Shown here in pieces: positions 7,850 to 16,790 of a stretch of 64,000 nucleotides of DNA (positions are counted from its first letter, which is position 1; each line of letters opens with the position of its first letter). A program made the translations under genes and the position numbers. The stretch is from the NCBI RefSeq assembly GCF_014799995.1, contig NZ_JAAVGY010000005.1:1-64000 (forward strand), read 5' to 3'. This DNA comes from Helicobacter sp. (GTDB lineage Bacteria > Campylobacterota > Campylobacteria > Campylobacterales > Helicobacteraceae). The notes beneath the pieces were generated by a model that searched no databases, had not been told where the DNA came from, and worked only from the letters and a program-made list of their open reading frames with translations.

Positions 7850-8449
7850 ATGGTATTTGGGAGTATTCTTATCATTGTTGGTATTATTGCTTTTGGAGTG
7901 ATATGGCTTATTGGTGCTTATAATTCTCTAGTAACCTTAAAAAACCGCGCACAAAATGCTTTTTCGCAAATTGATGTGCAACTCAAGCGGCGATATGATT
8001 TAATCCCAAATCTCATTGAAATTGCCAAAAAATACCTAAGCTACGAGCAAGAAACCTTGATGAAAGTCATAGAGGCAAGAAACACTGCAAAAAGCGCACT
8101 AGATAATGTTGCAAAAAATGCACCCGATGCTATCAATGCACTAAATAGTGCTGAAAAATCCTTGCAAAATGCACTGATGAATTTCAATATGACAATGGAA
8201 GCCTATCCTGATTTAAAGGCAAATACTACGATGATGCAGCTAAGCGAGCAGCTTGCTTCCACAGAGAATAAAATCGCTTTTGCGCGTCAAGCCTATAATG
8301 ATAATGTAACAAACTTCAGTACCTATAAACAAACCTTTCCGGTTAATATTATTGTGGGATTCTTTTCACAATTCGCACAAGATTTATCTCTACTAGAGTT
8401 TGAGGAGAAGCGTGAGGTATTAAACCAAGCACCCAAAGTGCAGTTTTAA
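7850..8449 (+). CDS. lemA: LemA family membrane protein
   Basis: A 199-residue protein with one N-terminal membrane helix (SILIIVGIIAFGVIWLIG) followed by the LemA helical domain (YNSLVTLKNRAQNAFSQIDV, then RRYDLIPNLIEIAKKY). It is short of charged loops and mostly coiled helices. The cellular role is unsettled; lemA genes commonly sit beside an M48 protease, as here. The start at 7850 follows AAAGGAGC. The in-frame TTG at 7826 lies too close to the -10. Confidence 0.92.
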   Translation: MVFGSILIIVGIIAFGVIWLIGAYNSLVTLKNRAQNAFSQIDVQLKRRYDLIPNLIEIAKKYLSYEQETLMKVIEARNTAKSALDNVAKNAPDAINALNSAEKSLQNALMNFNMTMEAYPDLKANTTMMQLSEQLASTENKIAFARQAYNDNVTNFSTYKQTFPVNIIVGFFSQFAQDLSLLEFEEKREVLNQAPKVQF

Positions 8450-8479
8450 GGTTTTTTTGCAATCTTATAGGGTGTGCTT

Positions 8480-9982
8480 ATGGATTTAGTAGATTCTATT
8501 TTTTTGGATAATCATTTTCTTTTAGCCTTGCCTCTAAGCGTTAAGACTTTGCTTATGGTGTTTATCCTTGGGGTGTGGATAGTTACCTATAATAAATTTT
8601 CCAAAAAAAGCGGTATTTTGTTTCAAAGTCTTGCTACTTTCTTTGCGATTTTGTTCATAATTTTGTTGATTAATTCTTCCTCACAAATTGTAGATTTCCT
8701 AAATTCTTGCACAATGTTTTTTGCAGACATACGCACATCTCTAGGTTTTGATGCGCCCACTCGGTATTTTTTTAATATCAAAACCCTCATTGCACTTCTT
8801 GTCTTTGTCGCATTCTGCACACTCATTTTGTTTTTTATCACACGCACTATTTTGGGTAGGGAAGTGAAGCTATCCAATACATTTTGGGAGCATAAAGACA
8901 CTGCACAATCTAAGATTTTGTGGTGCAACGCTCTTTTTTTTATAATGCTATTTTTGATTTTTTTGACTGCTTTTTCTTGCTTTGGGCTGATTTTTATTTT
9001 ACTAGATAATCCTAGTGAGTTTAATGTAGCTGTGCCATCTTCTTTTGATTTCCCACCTAGAAGAATGGTTCTTGTAGCGGATAATTCTTCTGAAAATTTT
9101 CTTATTTCTCTAGCTTTAGCATTTGTTTTAGTTGCAGTGATTTTTTGCGCCTTTGTTTTTCAAAAATTCTCTTTGGCAAAGCACAGCATTGACAAACTCG
9201 CAAAAACACTCAATGCCACAGAAATTACAGAATCTAGTAATTTAGAACAAAAAGAACGAGTGCTTTTAAATGTGATTGCAGAAATGGCAATTGCCTCCTC
9301 TTGCCCTATGCCACGCGTGTTTATTCTCAAAGAGGAGAAAGGTATTAATGCAATGTGTAGCGGGGAATATTTTGGCAAAGAGAAAGAAAAAATAGCGATT
9401 TTTGTAACGCAAGGTGCGCTAGATTTTCTAAGTCGTGATGAGCTTCAAGGCGTGATAGGGCACGAGTTTTCACACGCTTTTCATCGTGATGTCGCACTCA
9501 ATCTTAGAATCTTCGCACTTGTATTTGCTCTAAGCTGCTTAGTGGTGGTGGGTGAAGTGTTGCTTGAGGCGATGTCCAATAGCTCTAAAAGAACTTCTCG
9601 CTCTAAAGATGATGGCAAAGGCTTTGCCGCACTTGCTGCCATTGCATTTGTATTTTATGCGCTTGGATATGTCGGTATGTTTTTTGCGCAAATCATTCAA
9701 GCAGCAATTTCGCGTCAAAAGGAATTTTTAGCTGACGCCTCAAGCACACAATACACACGCAATCCTCAAGGCATAAAATCTGCTCTGCAAAAAATTGCAC
9801 AGGTTTCAAGCACCTATGAAGCAGGTGAAGATTCTCCCAAAAAGCCCACCTATCTTACCAACCCCAAAGCAAGTTCTTGCGCACATATGTTTTTCCTGCC
9901 TTGCCGTGCTATGATTTTTGCCACACACCCTCCATTAGAGCAGCGAATCCTACGCCTAGAACAAATGGGCGCATTGGAATAA
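8480..9982 (+). CDS. M48-family membrane zinc metalloprotease (HtpX-like)
   Basis: About 500 residues. At least four N-terminal membrane segments precede the protease domain. The zinc motif HEFSH occurs in VIGHEFSHAFHRD, and the third ligand is the Glu of EFLADASS. Two more hydrophobic segments lie between them, as in HtpX/Oma1-type enzymes. The predicted role is cleavage of misfolded or regulatory membrane proteins, with the active site in the cytosol. Pairing with LemA 30 bases upstream is a known association. ATG 8480 is preferred to GTG 8474 because of its spacing from AGGG. Confidence 0.9.
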   Translation: MDLVDSIFLDNHFLLALPLSVKTLLMVFILGVWIVTYNKFSKKSGILFQSLATFFAILFIILLINSSSQIVDFLNSCTMFFADIRTSLGFDAPTRYFFNIKTLIALLVFVAFCTLILFFITRTILGREVKLSNTFWEHKDTAQSKILWCNALFFIMLFLIFLTAFSCFGLIFILLDNPSEFNVAVPSSFDFPPRRMVLVADNSSENFLISLALAFVLVAVIFCAFVFQKFSLAKHSIDKLAKTLNATEITESSNLEQKERVLLNVIAEMAIASSCPMPRVFILKEEKGINAMCSGEYFGKEKEKIAIFVTQGALDFLSRDELQGVIGHEFSHAFHRDVALNLRIFALVFALSCLVVVGEVLLEAMSNSSKRTSRSKDDGKGFAALAAIAFVFYALGYVGMFFAQIIQAAISRQKEFLADASSTQYTRNPQGIKSALQKIAQVSSTYEAGEDSPKKPTYLTNPKASSCAHMFFLPCRAMIFATHPPLEQRILRLEQMGALE

Positions 9983-10070
9983 GCCCCAAAATCACGCACA
10001 AGAAAATTAAATTCGTAGCCAAAGAAACTTTATTAAGAGAATAGTTTTTGGTAATTTTCGCAAAAATCTC

Positions 10071-10101
10071 TTGACAAACACTAAGTATTAAGCCTTATAA
10101 T
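10071..10101 (+). promoter_or_regulatory. MerR-type promoter P3 (TTGACA, 19 bp, TATAAT)
   Basis: TTGACA (10071-10076) and TATAAT (10096-10101) are 19 bp apart. The spacer begins AACACTAAGTATTA, identical to that of the promoter at 33040. It serves the two aldo/keto reductases. Confidence 0.7.
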
Positions 10102-10140
10102 ATAATGTCAAAATATACTTTAAGATTGCAAAGGACGAAA

Positions 10141-11250
10141 ATGCAAGAACATTCAAGGCGAAAATTTTTAAAAACAAGTGCGACACTTGCTACAATGGCT
10201 TTTTTCGGCACACAAGGACTAGCGCAAACCCCTAAGCAAACCCCCTACCCCCAAAGAAACATTGGGAATCTCAAAGTCTCAAGTATTGGCTTGGGTTGTA
10301 TGGGAATGAGCGCAAATCATGGACCAGCAAGAGACAAAAAAGAAATGATAAAACTCTTGCAAAAAGCTGTCGATTTGGGCTATACATTCTTTGACACAGC
10401 CGAAGTCTATGGACCACACACAAATGAAGAATTGCTAGGAGTTGCACTCAAGCCCTACAAAGACAAAGTTGTCATCAACACAAAGTTTGGATTCTATTAT
10501 CCTTTTGGAAAACAACAGCTTGATTCGAGCAGAAAAACTATCATTCGCGCCGTTGATGGGAGCTTAAAACGATTGCAAAGAGATTGCATTGACCTCTATA
10601 CGCAACATCGAGTTGATATTGACACGCCGATTGAAGAAGTGGCAGAAACAATGCAAATGCTTGTTAAAGAAGGTAAAATCAAAGCATGGGCATTGGGCGA
10701 AGCGGGAGTTAAGACAATCCAAAAAGCATGCAATGTCTTTGCTCCTGTGGCAATGCAAAGTCAATATTCAATGGCTTTTCGCGAGCTAGAAAGCAATGGC
10801 ATTATGGATACATGCGAAAAACTAGGCATTACGATTGTCGCATATAGCCCGCTTGATAGAGGGTTTTTGGGTGGAAGTTTTGATAAAAACACAACTTTCC
10901 ATGCCACGCTAGATATGCGCAATTCTTTTCCGCGACTTTCTAAAGAAGCACTAGAAGCAAATCAACAAGTGATTGATTTTATTAGAAATGTGGCAAAGAG
11001 CAAAAGCATTAATGGCAAACCAGCAACCGTGGCGCAAGTTTCTTTGGCATGGATTCTTGCAAATAAGAGTTTTGTTGTGCCCATTCCCGAGACAACTAAG
11101 ATTCATCGGCTAGAAGAGAATCTTAACTCTTGTCTGCTAACATTTAGCAAAGACGAGCTCAAAGAAATCAATAGCCAGCTTAGTAAGCTTGTCATCGTAG
11201 GTGAGCGATACGCTCCGGGTAGCGATGCAGCAAACAGCGTAGGGCTATAA
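10141..11250 (+). CDS. Tat-signal aldo/keto reductase 1
   Basis: A 369-residue product. The N-terminus carries a twin-arginine motif (HSRRKFLKTS) and a hydrophobic stretch ending near GLAQT, followed by an aldo/keto reductase barrel. Catalytic tetrad: Asp and Tyr of FFDTAEVYGP, Lys of INTKFGF, His of YTQHRVD. The C-terminal NADPH-binding part has PIPETTKIHRLEENL. It resembles the YhdN/AKR11-13 group that reduces aldehydes and dicarbonyls. ATG 10141 follows AAGGA; the in-frame ATG at 10105 lies inside the promoter and is rejected. It is 21 bases from its paralogue and driven by P3. Confidence 0.9.
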   Translation: MQEHSRRKFLKTSATLATMAFFGTQGLAQTPKQTPYPQRNIGNLKVSSIGLGCMGMSANHGPARDKKEMIKLLQKAVDLGYTFFDTAEVYGPHTNEELLGVALKPYKDKVVINTKFGFYYPFGKQQLDSSRKTIIRAVDGSLKRLQRDCIDLYTQHRVDIDTPIEEVAETMQMLVKEGKIKAWALGEAGVKTIQKACNVFAPVAMQSQYSMAFRELESNGIMDTCEKLGITIVAYSPLDRGFLGGSFDKNTTFHATLDMRNSFPRLSKEALEANQQVIDFIRNVAKSKSINGKPATVAQVSLAWILANKSFVVPIPETTKIHRLEENLNSCLLTFSKDELKEINSQLSKLVIVGERYAPGSDAANSVGL

Positions 11251-11271
11251 CCTAAAATAAAAGGAGAAACA

Positions 11272-12393
11272 ATGCAAAATCACACTATCAATCGCCGCGA
11301 GTTTTTGAAAGTCGCGACAATACTAGGGGCAAGTTTGAGCTTAGGTGCTTCGCCACTTTTGGCAGCAGATTCTAAAAAACAAACCATGCCAACGCGCACT
11401 TTGGGTAAAGGCGACTATGCCTTCAAGGTTTCAGCTCTCGCATTTGGACTTATGGGGCTCAACTATCACCGCAGCAAAGTCGTGAGCGAAAAAGAGGCAG
11501 CAGAGATTGTCGCAAAATGCGTGGATTATGGAATCACGCTTTTTGATACCGCGCAAGTCTATGGACCAGATAGCAACGAAATCTTAGCGGGCAAGATTCT
11601 AAAGCCCTATAAAAATAAGGTTTTTGTTACGACAAAATTTGGTTTTGGGGCAAATGCCGATGTGCTCAATTCTTCACCAAAACGCATTAGAGAAGTTTGC
11701 GAGCAAAGCCTAAAAAGACTTGGAATAGAGCAGATTCCGCTTTTTTACCAACACCGCTTCGACCCTAAAACGCCGATTGAAGAAGTCGCGGGAGCTGTAA
11801 AAGATTTGATAAAAGAAGGCAAAGTCGCGCGCTTTGGTGTGTGCGAATTAAGCGCAGCAACGATAGAAAAAGCGCACAAAGTCTGCCCAATCACAGCCGT
11901 GCAAAGTGAATATCATTTGATGTGGCGCAATGTTGAAACCGAACTCTTTCCAACATTAGAAGAACTTGGAATCGGCTTTGTCGCCTATTCACCTTTGGCG
12001 CGCGGATATTTAAGTGGAAGACTAAGAAAAAATAGCGATTTCGACCCAAAAAATGATAATCGCGCAACCTTTCCACGTTACCAAGACGACACAATGACAG
12101 CAAATTATAAGATTGTCGAACTCTTAAGAGAATTTGGCAAGGGCAGAAACCCTGCCGCTAAAGATGGCAACGCGACCCCTGCTCAAATGGCAATCTCTTA
12201 TCTTTTAATCAACAAGCCCTACATCGTCCCACTTTTTGGCACGACAAACCTAGCGCATTTGAGCGAAAATATTGAGGCATTGCTGATTCGGTGGGACAAA
12301 AAAGAGTTGAAAAACTTTGAGGCAGAGCTCGCAAAAATACAGATTCTTGGCGACCGCTACCCGCCAGAGCAGGCAAAGCGCGTGGGGCAATAA
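11272..12393 (+). CDS. Tat-signal aldo/keto reductase 2
   Basis: A 373-residue paralogue of the preceding gene. The twin-arginine motif is NRREFLKVA, with a likely cleavage after PLLAA. The barrel has FDTAQVYGPDSNE (Asp, Tyr), TTKFGF (Lys) and YQHRFD (His), ending in PLFGTTNLAHLSENI for NADP binding. It is only moderately similar to its neighbour, so the duplication is old or the two were acquired separately. AAAGGAG precedes the ATG. Together with the alcohol dehydrogenase this makes three nicotinamide-type reductases with Tat signals in 10 kb. Confidence 0.9.
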   Translation: MQNHTINRREFLKVATILGASLSLGASPLLAADSKKQTMPTRTLGKGDYAFKVSALAFGLMGLNYHRSKVVSEKEAAEIVAKCVDYGITLFDTAQVYGPDSNEILAGKILKPYKNKVFVTTKFGFGANADVLNSSPKRIREVCEQSLKRLGIEQIPLFYQHRFDPKTPIEEVAGAVKDLIKEGKVARFGVCELSAATIEKAHKVCPITAVQSEYHLMWRNVETELFPTLEELGIGFVAYSPLARGYLSGRLRKNSDFDPKNDNRATFPRYQDDTMTANYKIVELLREFGKGRNPAAKDGNATPAQMAISYLLINKPYIVPLFGTTNLAHLSENIEALLIRWDKKELKNFEAELAKIQILGDRYPPEQAKRVGQ

Positions 12394-12546
12394 ACAAAAC
12401 CTATAAGCGGGATTCACTTTTGTGGCAAAATTATGCTATCATGCTAATGTCTTTGATGAAAAATGCCCAAAAACGCGCTATGATAGGGCTTCCAAGCCCA
12501 TTGTGGCTCGGACATTTTCTACCATCGCGCGGCATAAGGGCGTTGA

Positions 12547-12552
12547 TATAAT
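12547..12552 (+). promoter_or_regulatory. -10 box of type I locus 1
   Basis: TATAAT lies 23 bases before the hsdM start. The 181-base gap upstream holds nothing else recognisable except a short GGGCTT/AAGCCC dyad at about 12486-12499. Confidence 0.45.
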
Positions 12553-12574
12553 AAAATATAGATAAAGGCGAGAC

Positions 12575-14076
12575 ATGGCAGCGCAGCCTCAAAAACTCGA
12601 ATCGACCCTGTTTGTTGCCGCCGACAAACTCCGCAAAAACATTGACGCCGCCGAGTATAAGCATATCGTTTTGGGCTTAGTTTTCTTAAAATACATCTCC
12701 GATAGCTTCCAAGCTATTTTTGAAAGAGTGCAAAGTGGGGGTGGAGACACAGAGGACAAGGACGAATATCACGCACACAATGCGTTTTTTGTGCCCCCAA
12801 AGGCGCGGTGGGGTTACATTATGGAAAACGCCAAACAAAGCAATATCGGTAGCCTTTTAGATAATGCAATGCAAACCATAGAACAGGAAAATCCAAGCCT
12901 AAAGGGCGTTTTACCTAAAGTCTATGCCAAAGAAAATTTAGATTCCATTTGCTTAGGCGGGTTGATTGACTTGCTATCTAATCTCTCTTTAAGCGGAGAA
13001 TCGGGAAGTAAGATAGCCCAAAGTAGTGACATCTTAGGACATATCTTTGAATATTTCTTGGGCGAATTTGCACTAAGCGAGGGCAAAAAGGGCGGGCAAT
13101 TCTACACGCCAAAGAGTGTCGTAGAACTGCTCGTTTAGAGCCCTACAAGGGCAGAGTGTTTGACCCATGTTGTGGTAGCGGCGGAATGTTTGTGCAAAGC
13201 GAAGCTTTTGTGCAAAATCATCAAGGCAAGATTGACGACATCTCTATTTATGGACAAGAGAGCAACCAAACGACTTGGCGACTAGCAAAGATGAATCTGG
13301 CGATTCGGCAAATTGATTCTTCACAAGTCAAATGGAATAGTGAGGGGAGTTTTTTAAATGACGCGCATAAAGATTTAAAAGCAGATTTTGTGATTGCCAA
13401 CCCGCCATTTAACGATTCTGATTATAGTGGCGAGCAACTCGCAAACGATGGACGTTGGAAGTTTGGAATCCCGCCAACGACAAACGCAAACTATGCATGG
13501 ATTCAGCATTTCCTCTATCATCTCGCGCCAAAAGGTGTCGCCGGGTTCGTGCTTGCCAAAGGCTCGCTAACAAGCAACACAGGCGGCGAGGGCGCAATCC
13601 GCAAAAATTTAATTGAATCCAATCTAATCGATTGCATTATCAATCTCCCTGCCAAACTTTTCTTAAATACGCAAATCCCCGCTTGCCTATGGTTTATTCG
13701 CCGCTCTAAGACAAACCAAGAAATTCTTTTTATAGACGCGCGTAATTGTGGCGAGCTGATTAACCGCAAAAATCGCATTCTAACAAGCGATGAGATACAA
13801 AGAATCAGTCAAACCTACCATAATTGGCGAGCGGCAAAAGGCTACAAAGACATCAAAGGTTTTTGCAAATCCGCCTCTTTAGAAGAAGTCGCCGCGCTTG
13901 GCTATACGCTGACACCGGGCAGGTTTGTGGGGCTAGAAGAAAACGAGCAAAACTTCGACTTTGAGGCTGAATTTACACGTCTAAGGGCGGAGTTAGAATC
14001 TCAAATCAAAGAGGAACAAGAGCTCAACCAAAGGATTTTGGCAAACCTCGCGTTGATAGGTGGAGAGCAAAAATAG
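12575..14076 (+). pseudogene. hsdM: Type I restriction-modification methyltransferase HsdM, frameshifted
   Basis: Two adjacent frames together make one HsdM of about 500 residues. Frame 1 (12575-13138) has the N-terminal helical domain and ends GGQFYTPKSVVELLV. Frame 2 resumes at once with LEPYKGRVFDPCCGSGGMFV, the AdoMet-binding motif, then VIANPPF, the catalytic N6-adenine motif. The break is at the T3 run 13134-13136: one extra base gives the continuous reading LLVLEPYKG. Part of frame 2 could start at ATG 13156, but it would lack the N-terminal domain needed in the M2S complex. Either the gene is inactive or this is a sequencing error in a homopolymer. It would methylate adenine at the site defined by the hsdS gene at 15118. 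Confidence 0.88.
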
Positions 14077-14197
14077 CCATTTTGTGCTACAATATTTTAC
14101 AAAGTGGTTTTACGAGGTGGATTCTGCGGGGGATTTGATTAAAGAAAGAAATTCAGAGTATCCTCTCTTAAAGAGCACCCACCATTCACGGCGGTAA
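14060..14197 (+). CDS. Possible small open frame after hsdM
   Basis: From GTG 14060, overlapping the hsdM end, 45 codons read through the spacer with a protein-like composition (FVLQYFTKWFYEVDSAGDL). No ribosome site or homologue is recognised. It could be a remnant of a lost gene. Listed so that the spacer is described. Confidence 0.2.
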   Translation: MESKNSHFVLQYFTKWFYEVDSAGDLIKERNSEYPLLKSTHHSRR

Positions 14198-14207
14198 GAC
14201 CTCTGAA
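14151..14207. other. Inverted repeat between hsdM and the HEPN gene
   Basis: TTCAGAG (14152-14158) pairs with CTCTGAA (14201-14207) and encloses a smaller perfect hairpin, CTCTTAAAGAG (14165-14175). It has no T run, so it is a poor terminator. It could be a processing site or a small structured RNA. Confidence 0.3.
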
Positions 14208-14262
14208 CTGAATAGGATTATAACAAAATAAAAATAAATGCAATATTAACGGAGAAATTGCG

Positions 14263-15118
14263 ATGAGTAGCTTTAGTTTAGAAACTCAAAATCTGTGCAA
14301 GATAAAAAAAACTCTTTACTCACTGCCCACATTTATTAACACCAGATTTTGAAAATCGCATTAAGCAAAGCACAAGAGTTTTGCATTTTCATTATTTATG
14401 GGGAGCGTGCAGAGAAGCGCAGGCTGTTTTGCCTAAATTCCACACAGATAATCTTTTTGATTTTATTATGAGTTTTTATAATAAAAGGCGCAAATCTCAT
14501 CAAGCGCATTTTTTACTTTTGCATTGTTTTGAAAATGCCTTGCGTAGCACATTAGCAGTAGAAATAGCAAATCTATACAATAACGACAAAGACGATTGGT
14601 TTTTAAAATCTCAAAGCCAAAACCTCAAAGAAAATAAGCTTTTAAAGCAGATTAAAAGTATCACCGAAAAAAGACATTTGCGAATTTCCGATTTTAAAGA
14701 TACCTTTGAAGTTTTTGATATATTTTCTCTAGGGGATTTGCAACAAATTTTAGACAATCATTGGAGCGAACTCACTCCATTGTTCAAGAATCCAAAAGAA
14801 TATAAAAATCAACCACTCCCAAGCTATGACACAAAAGCACATTTGATAGACAAAATTGATAAAATCCGCAATGCAAGAAATGAGATTTTTCACAACAAAC
14901 CCACCAAAATAAGATTCCAAAAAGATTTAGAAATTTTGCTTTTGCGTTTAGGATATAATCTCTATGATGCCACCAATATAGGAGAGATTCAATCTTATAT
15001 CAAACTGCAATATCATTATAACCATAAGAGTGATAAGGAGGAATTTGGCTTTTTTAAAATTATTGAACGGTTGAGGTGCATTATTTTCACACACAAAAGC
15101 AAAGTAAAAGGTAACTAA
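14263..15118 (+). pseudogene. HEPN-domain (Abi-like) protein inside type I locus 1; interrupted at an A8 tract
   Basis: ATG 14263 follows GGAG by eight bases. It reads MSSFSLETQNLCKIKK and then shifts frame at A8 (14304-14311). Removing one A joins it to the next frame: LFTHCPHLLTPDFENRIKQ, then HFHYLWGACREAQAV, continuing to 15118, for about 284 residues. Near the C-terminus, IRNARNEIFH holds the HEPN RNase signature R-x4-H (Arg205, His210 of the joined frame). HEPN proteins of this Abi-like/Swt1 kind are metal-independent RNases in abortive infection and toxin systems. It ends one base into hsdS, so it is part of the hsd operon. The A8 run suggests it can be switched by slippage (7 A in frame, 8 A out). 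A truncated product from TTG 14381 would keep the HEPN motif. Confidence 0.7.
14304..14311. repeat. A8 homopolymer in the HEPN gene
   Basis: Eight A within the 5' coding region. Seven would restore the frame. It is a candidate slippage tract. Confidence 0.7.
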
Positions 15119-16266
15119 TGGTGCAAACACAGAATGAAAATTTCTTCCAATCCCTCCACAAAGAGCAATGGAAAGAAGTCAGGTTGGGGGAAGTGGCGGA
15201 GATAAATCCATTAGAATCTATTAAGAAAAATACGATTGCCAAAAAGGTTTCTATGGATAATTTAGAGCCATTTAACAAGAAAATTTATTCTTTCAATGTA
15301 GAATCTTTTAAGAGTGGAAGTAAATTCAAAAATGGAGATACACTACTAGCAAGAATTACCCCTTGTTTAGAAAATGGCAAAACTGCTTTTGTTGATTTTT
15401 TAGAAAACAACGAAATTGCTTTTGGTTCTACTGAATTTATTGTTTTAAGGCAAAAGGAAAATATAAGTGATAAACACTTTCTATATTATCTAGCAAGAAG
15501 TGAAAATTTTAGAGAAACTGCTATCAAATCAATGACGGGAAGTTCAGGTAGAGAAAGGGTGCAAATAGAAGTCATAAGAGATTATGAGTTCCTCCTCCCG
15601 CCCCTCAAAGTCCAACAACAAATCGCGGAGATTCTAAGTAGTTTTGATGACAAGATAGATTTGCTTCATAGGCAAAACAAAACCCTAGAATCCCTCGCCC
15701 TCACTCTCTTTCGCCATACCTTTATAGACAATCCCAACCGCAACGAGTGGGAAATGGGGAAATTGGGGGATTATGTGAGGATAGTTTATGGTAAAAATTT
15801 ACCAACTAAAAACTTGCTATCACAAGGATATTCTGTGTTTGGTGGAAATGGTAAAATAGGGTATTTTGATAAATATCTTTATAAAGAACCTCAAGTGTTG
15901 GTTTCATGCAGAGGTGAAGCATCGGGCAAGGTGAATGTTTCAGAAAGAAAGTCATTTGTAACTAATAATTCTTTGGTTTTAGAGAGAACAAAGGATAAGG
16001 ACATAACTTTTTACTACTTGAAATATTACTGCTTGTCTAGTAATTTTTATATATATGTTTCAGGTTCAGCCCAACCACAAATTACTATTGAGGGACTATA
16101 TCAGGCAAGTTTTTTAAAGCCAGATTTCAACACGATAAATGAATTTAGCAAAATAGTTTCAGATTTTGAAAATAAAATAGAAAACAATCAAAAACAAATT
16201 GAAACTTTGCAATCAATGCGGGATATGCTTTTATCAAAAATCTTAAATGAAAAAATGGAGGCGTGA
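15118..16266 (+). CDS. hsdS: Type I restriction-modification specificity subunit HsdS (locus 1)
   Basis: A 382-residue protein with two target-recognition domains, each followed by a conserved helix. TRD1 starts WKEVRLGEVAEINP and ends LPPLKVQQQIAEILSSFDDK; TRD2 starts WEMGKLGDYVRIVYG and ends in NKIENNQKQIETLQSMRDML. It sets the DNA sequence recognised by the HsdM/HsdR complex, one half-site per domain. The ATG shares one base with the stop of the HEPN gene, indicating translational coupling. The open frame is intact, whereas the hsdM and hsdR of the same locus are not. Confidence 0.92.
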   Translation: MVQTQNENFFQSLHKEQWKEVRLGEVAEINPLESIKKNTIAKKVSMDNLEPFNKKIYSFNVESFKSGSKFKNGDTLLARITPCLENGKTAFVDFLENNEIAFGSTEFIVLRQKENISDKHFLYYLARSENFRETAIKSMTGSSGRERVQIEVIRDYEFLLPPLKVQQQIAEILSSFDDKIDLLHRQNKTLESLALTLFRHTFIDNPNRNEWEMGKLGDYVRIVYGKNLPTKNLLSQGYSVFGGNGKIGYFDKYLYKEPQVLVSCRGEASGKVNVSERKSFVTNNSLVLERTKDKDITFYYLKYYCLSSNFYIYVSGSAQPQITIEGLYQASFLKPDFNTINEFSKIVSDFENKIENNQKQIETLQSMRDMLLSKILNEKMEA

Positions 16267-16271
16267 GGGTT

Positions 16272-16790
16272 TTAAGATTCTTGTTGTGTTGTATTCTCTA
16301 AAACAAACCTTGCTTGTTTGCGTCTTAAAAACTCTGCTATATCTATACAATCAATCTCTAAGCTTTCGCAGACATTGGGAATTTTTATTGTATTTTTCGC
16401 ATTATTGCCGCTTTTGGCTTCGTGCGTTACGATAGTGTAGGATTCTTGATAGGCAAGTGCTATAAGGAAATAATCTGCACCACTAGAAAAATCGCTGATT
16501 GCTTTTTGTGTATATTGCATTGTTCTAAGCGTTTGTGAAATGACTGCATAAGATTCTAAGCCTATGTTTTCTATGGATAGGAAAAATTCCCTATTGTTCA
16601 ACCGCTCTTTAAATTCTTGCAAATTAGGATTATCAGAAGTTATTTCATTATAAACTTTGTCAATGGATTTTACAGAATCTAATCTAGCACATTTTTCTAA
16701 AAAATCCCAAAATCCCGGACAAATATCAAAGGCATAAAATCTATAAGCAGATTCTATAAAAATATTTGTATCAATAAGGTATTTAGTCAT
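16272..16790 (-). CDS. PIN-like protein (DUF4411 type), probable toxin
   Basis: A 172-residue protein starting MTKYLIDTNIFIESAYRFYA. The early Asp in LIDTNIFIE and the later acidic DFSSGADYFLIALA match the acidic metal-binding centre of PIN-fold RNases. DUF4411 proteins of this size are usually found next to an ImmA/IrrE-type gene, exactly as here. It would cut RNA. The ATG (16790-16788) overlaps the stop of the upstream ImmA gene by one base. The pair lies in reverse orientation between hsdS and hsdR of locus 1, so it is an independent insertion. Confidence 0.8.
   Translation of the reverse strand: MTKYLIDTNIFIESAYRFYAFDICPGFWDFLEKCARLDSVKSIDKVYNEITSDNPNLQEFKERLNNREFFLSIENIGLESYAVISQTLRTMQYTQKAISDFSSGADYFLIALAYQESYTIVTHEAKSGNNAKNTIKIPNVCESLEIDCIDIAEFLRRKQARFVLENTTQQES

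Noticed and set aside
8931..8946. T8 run in the M48 protease gene as a contingency tract
   Set aside because: It lies within a phenylalanine-rich membrane segment of an intact frame, and the length is usual for this AT-rich genome.
10105..10140. Start of aldo/keto reductase 1 at the earlier ATG 10105
   Set aside because: That codon overlaps the second TATAAT-like sequence of promoter P3, and ATG 10141 has AAGGA and begins the Tat signal.
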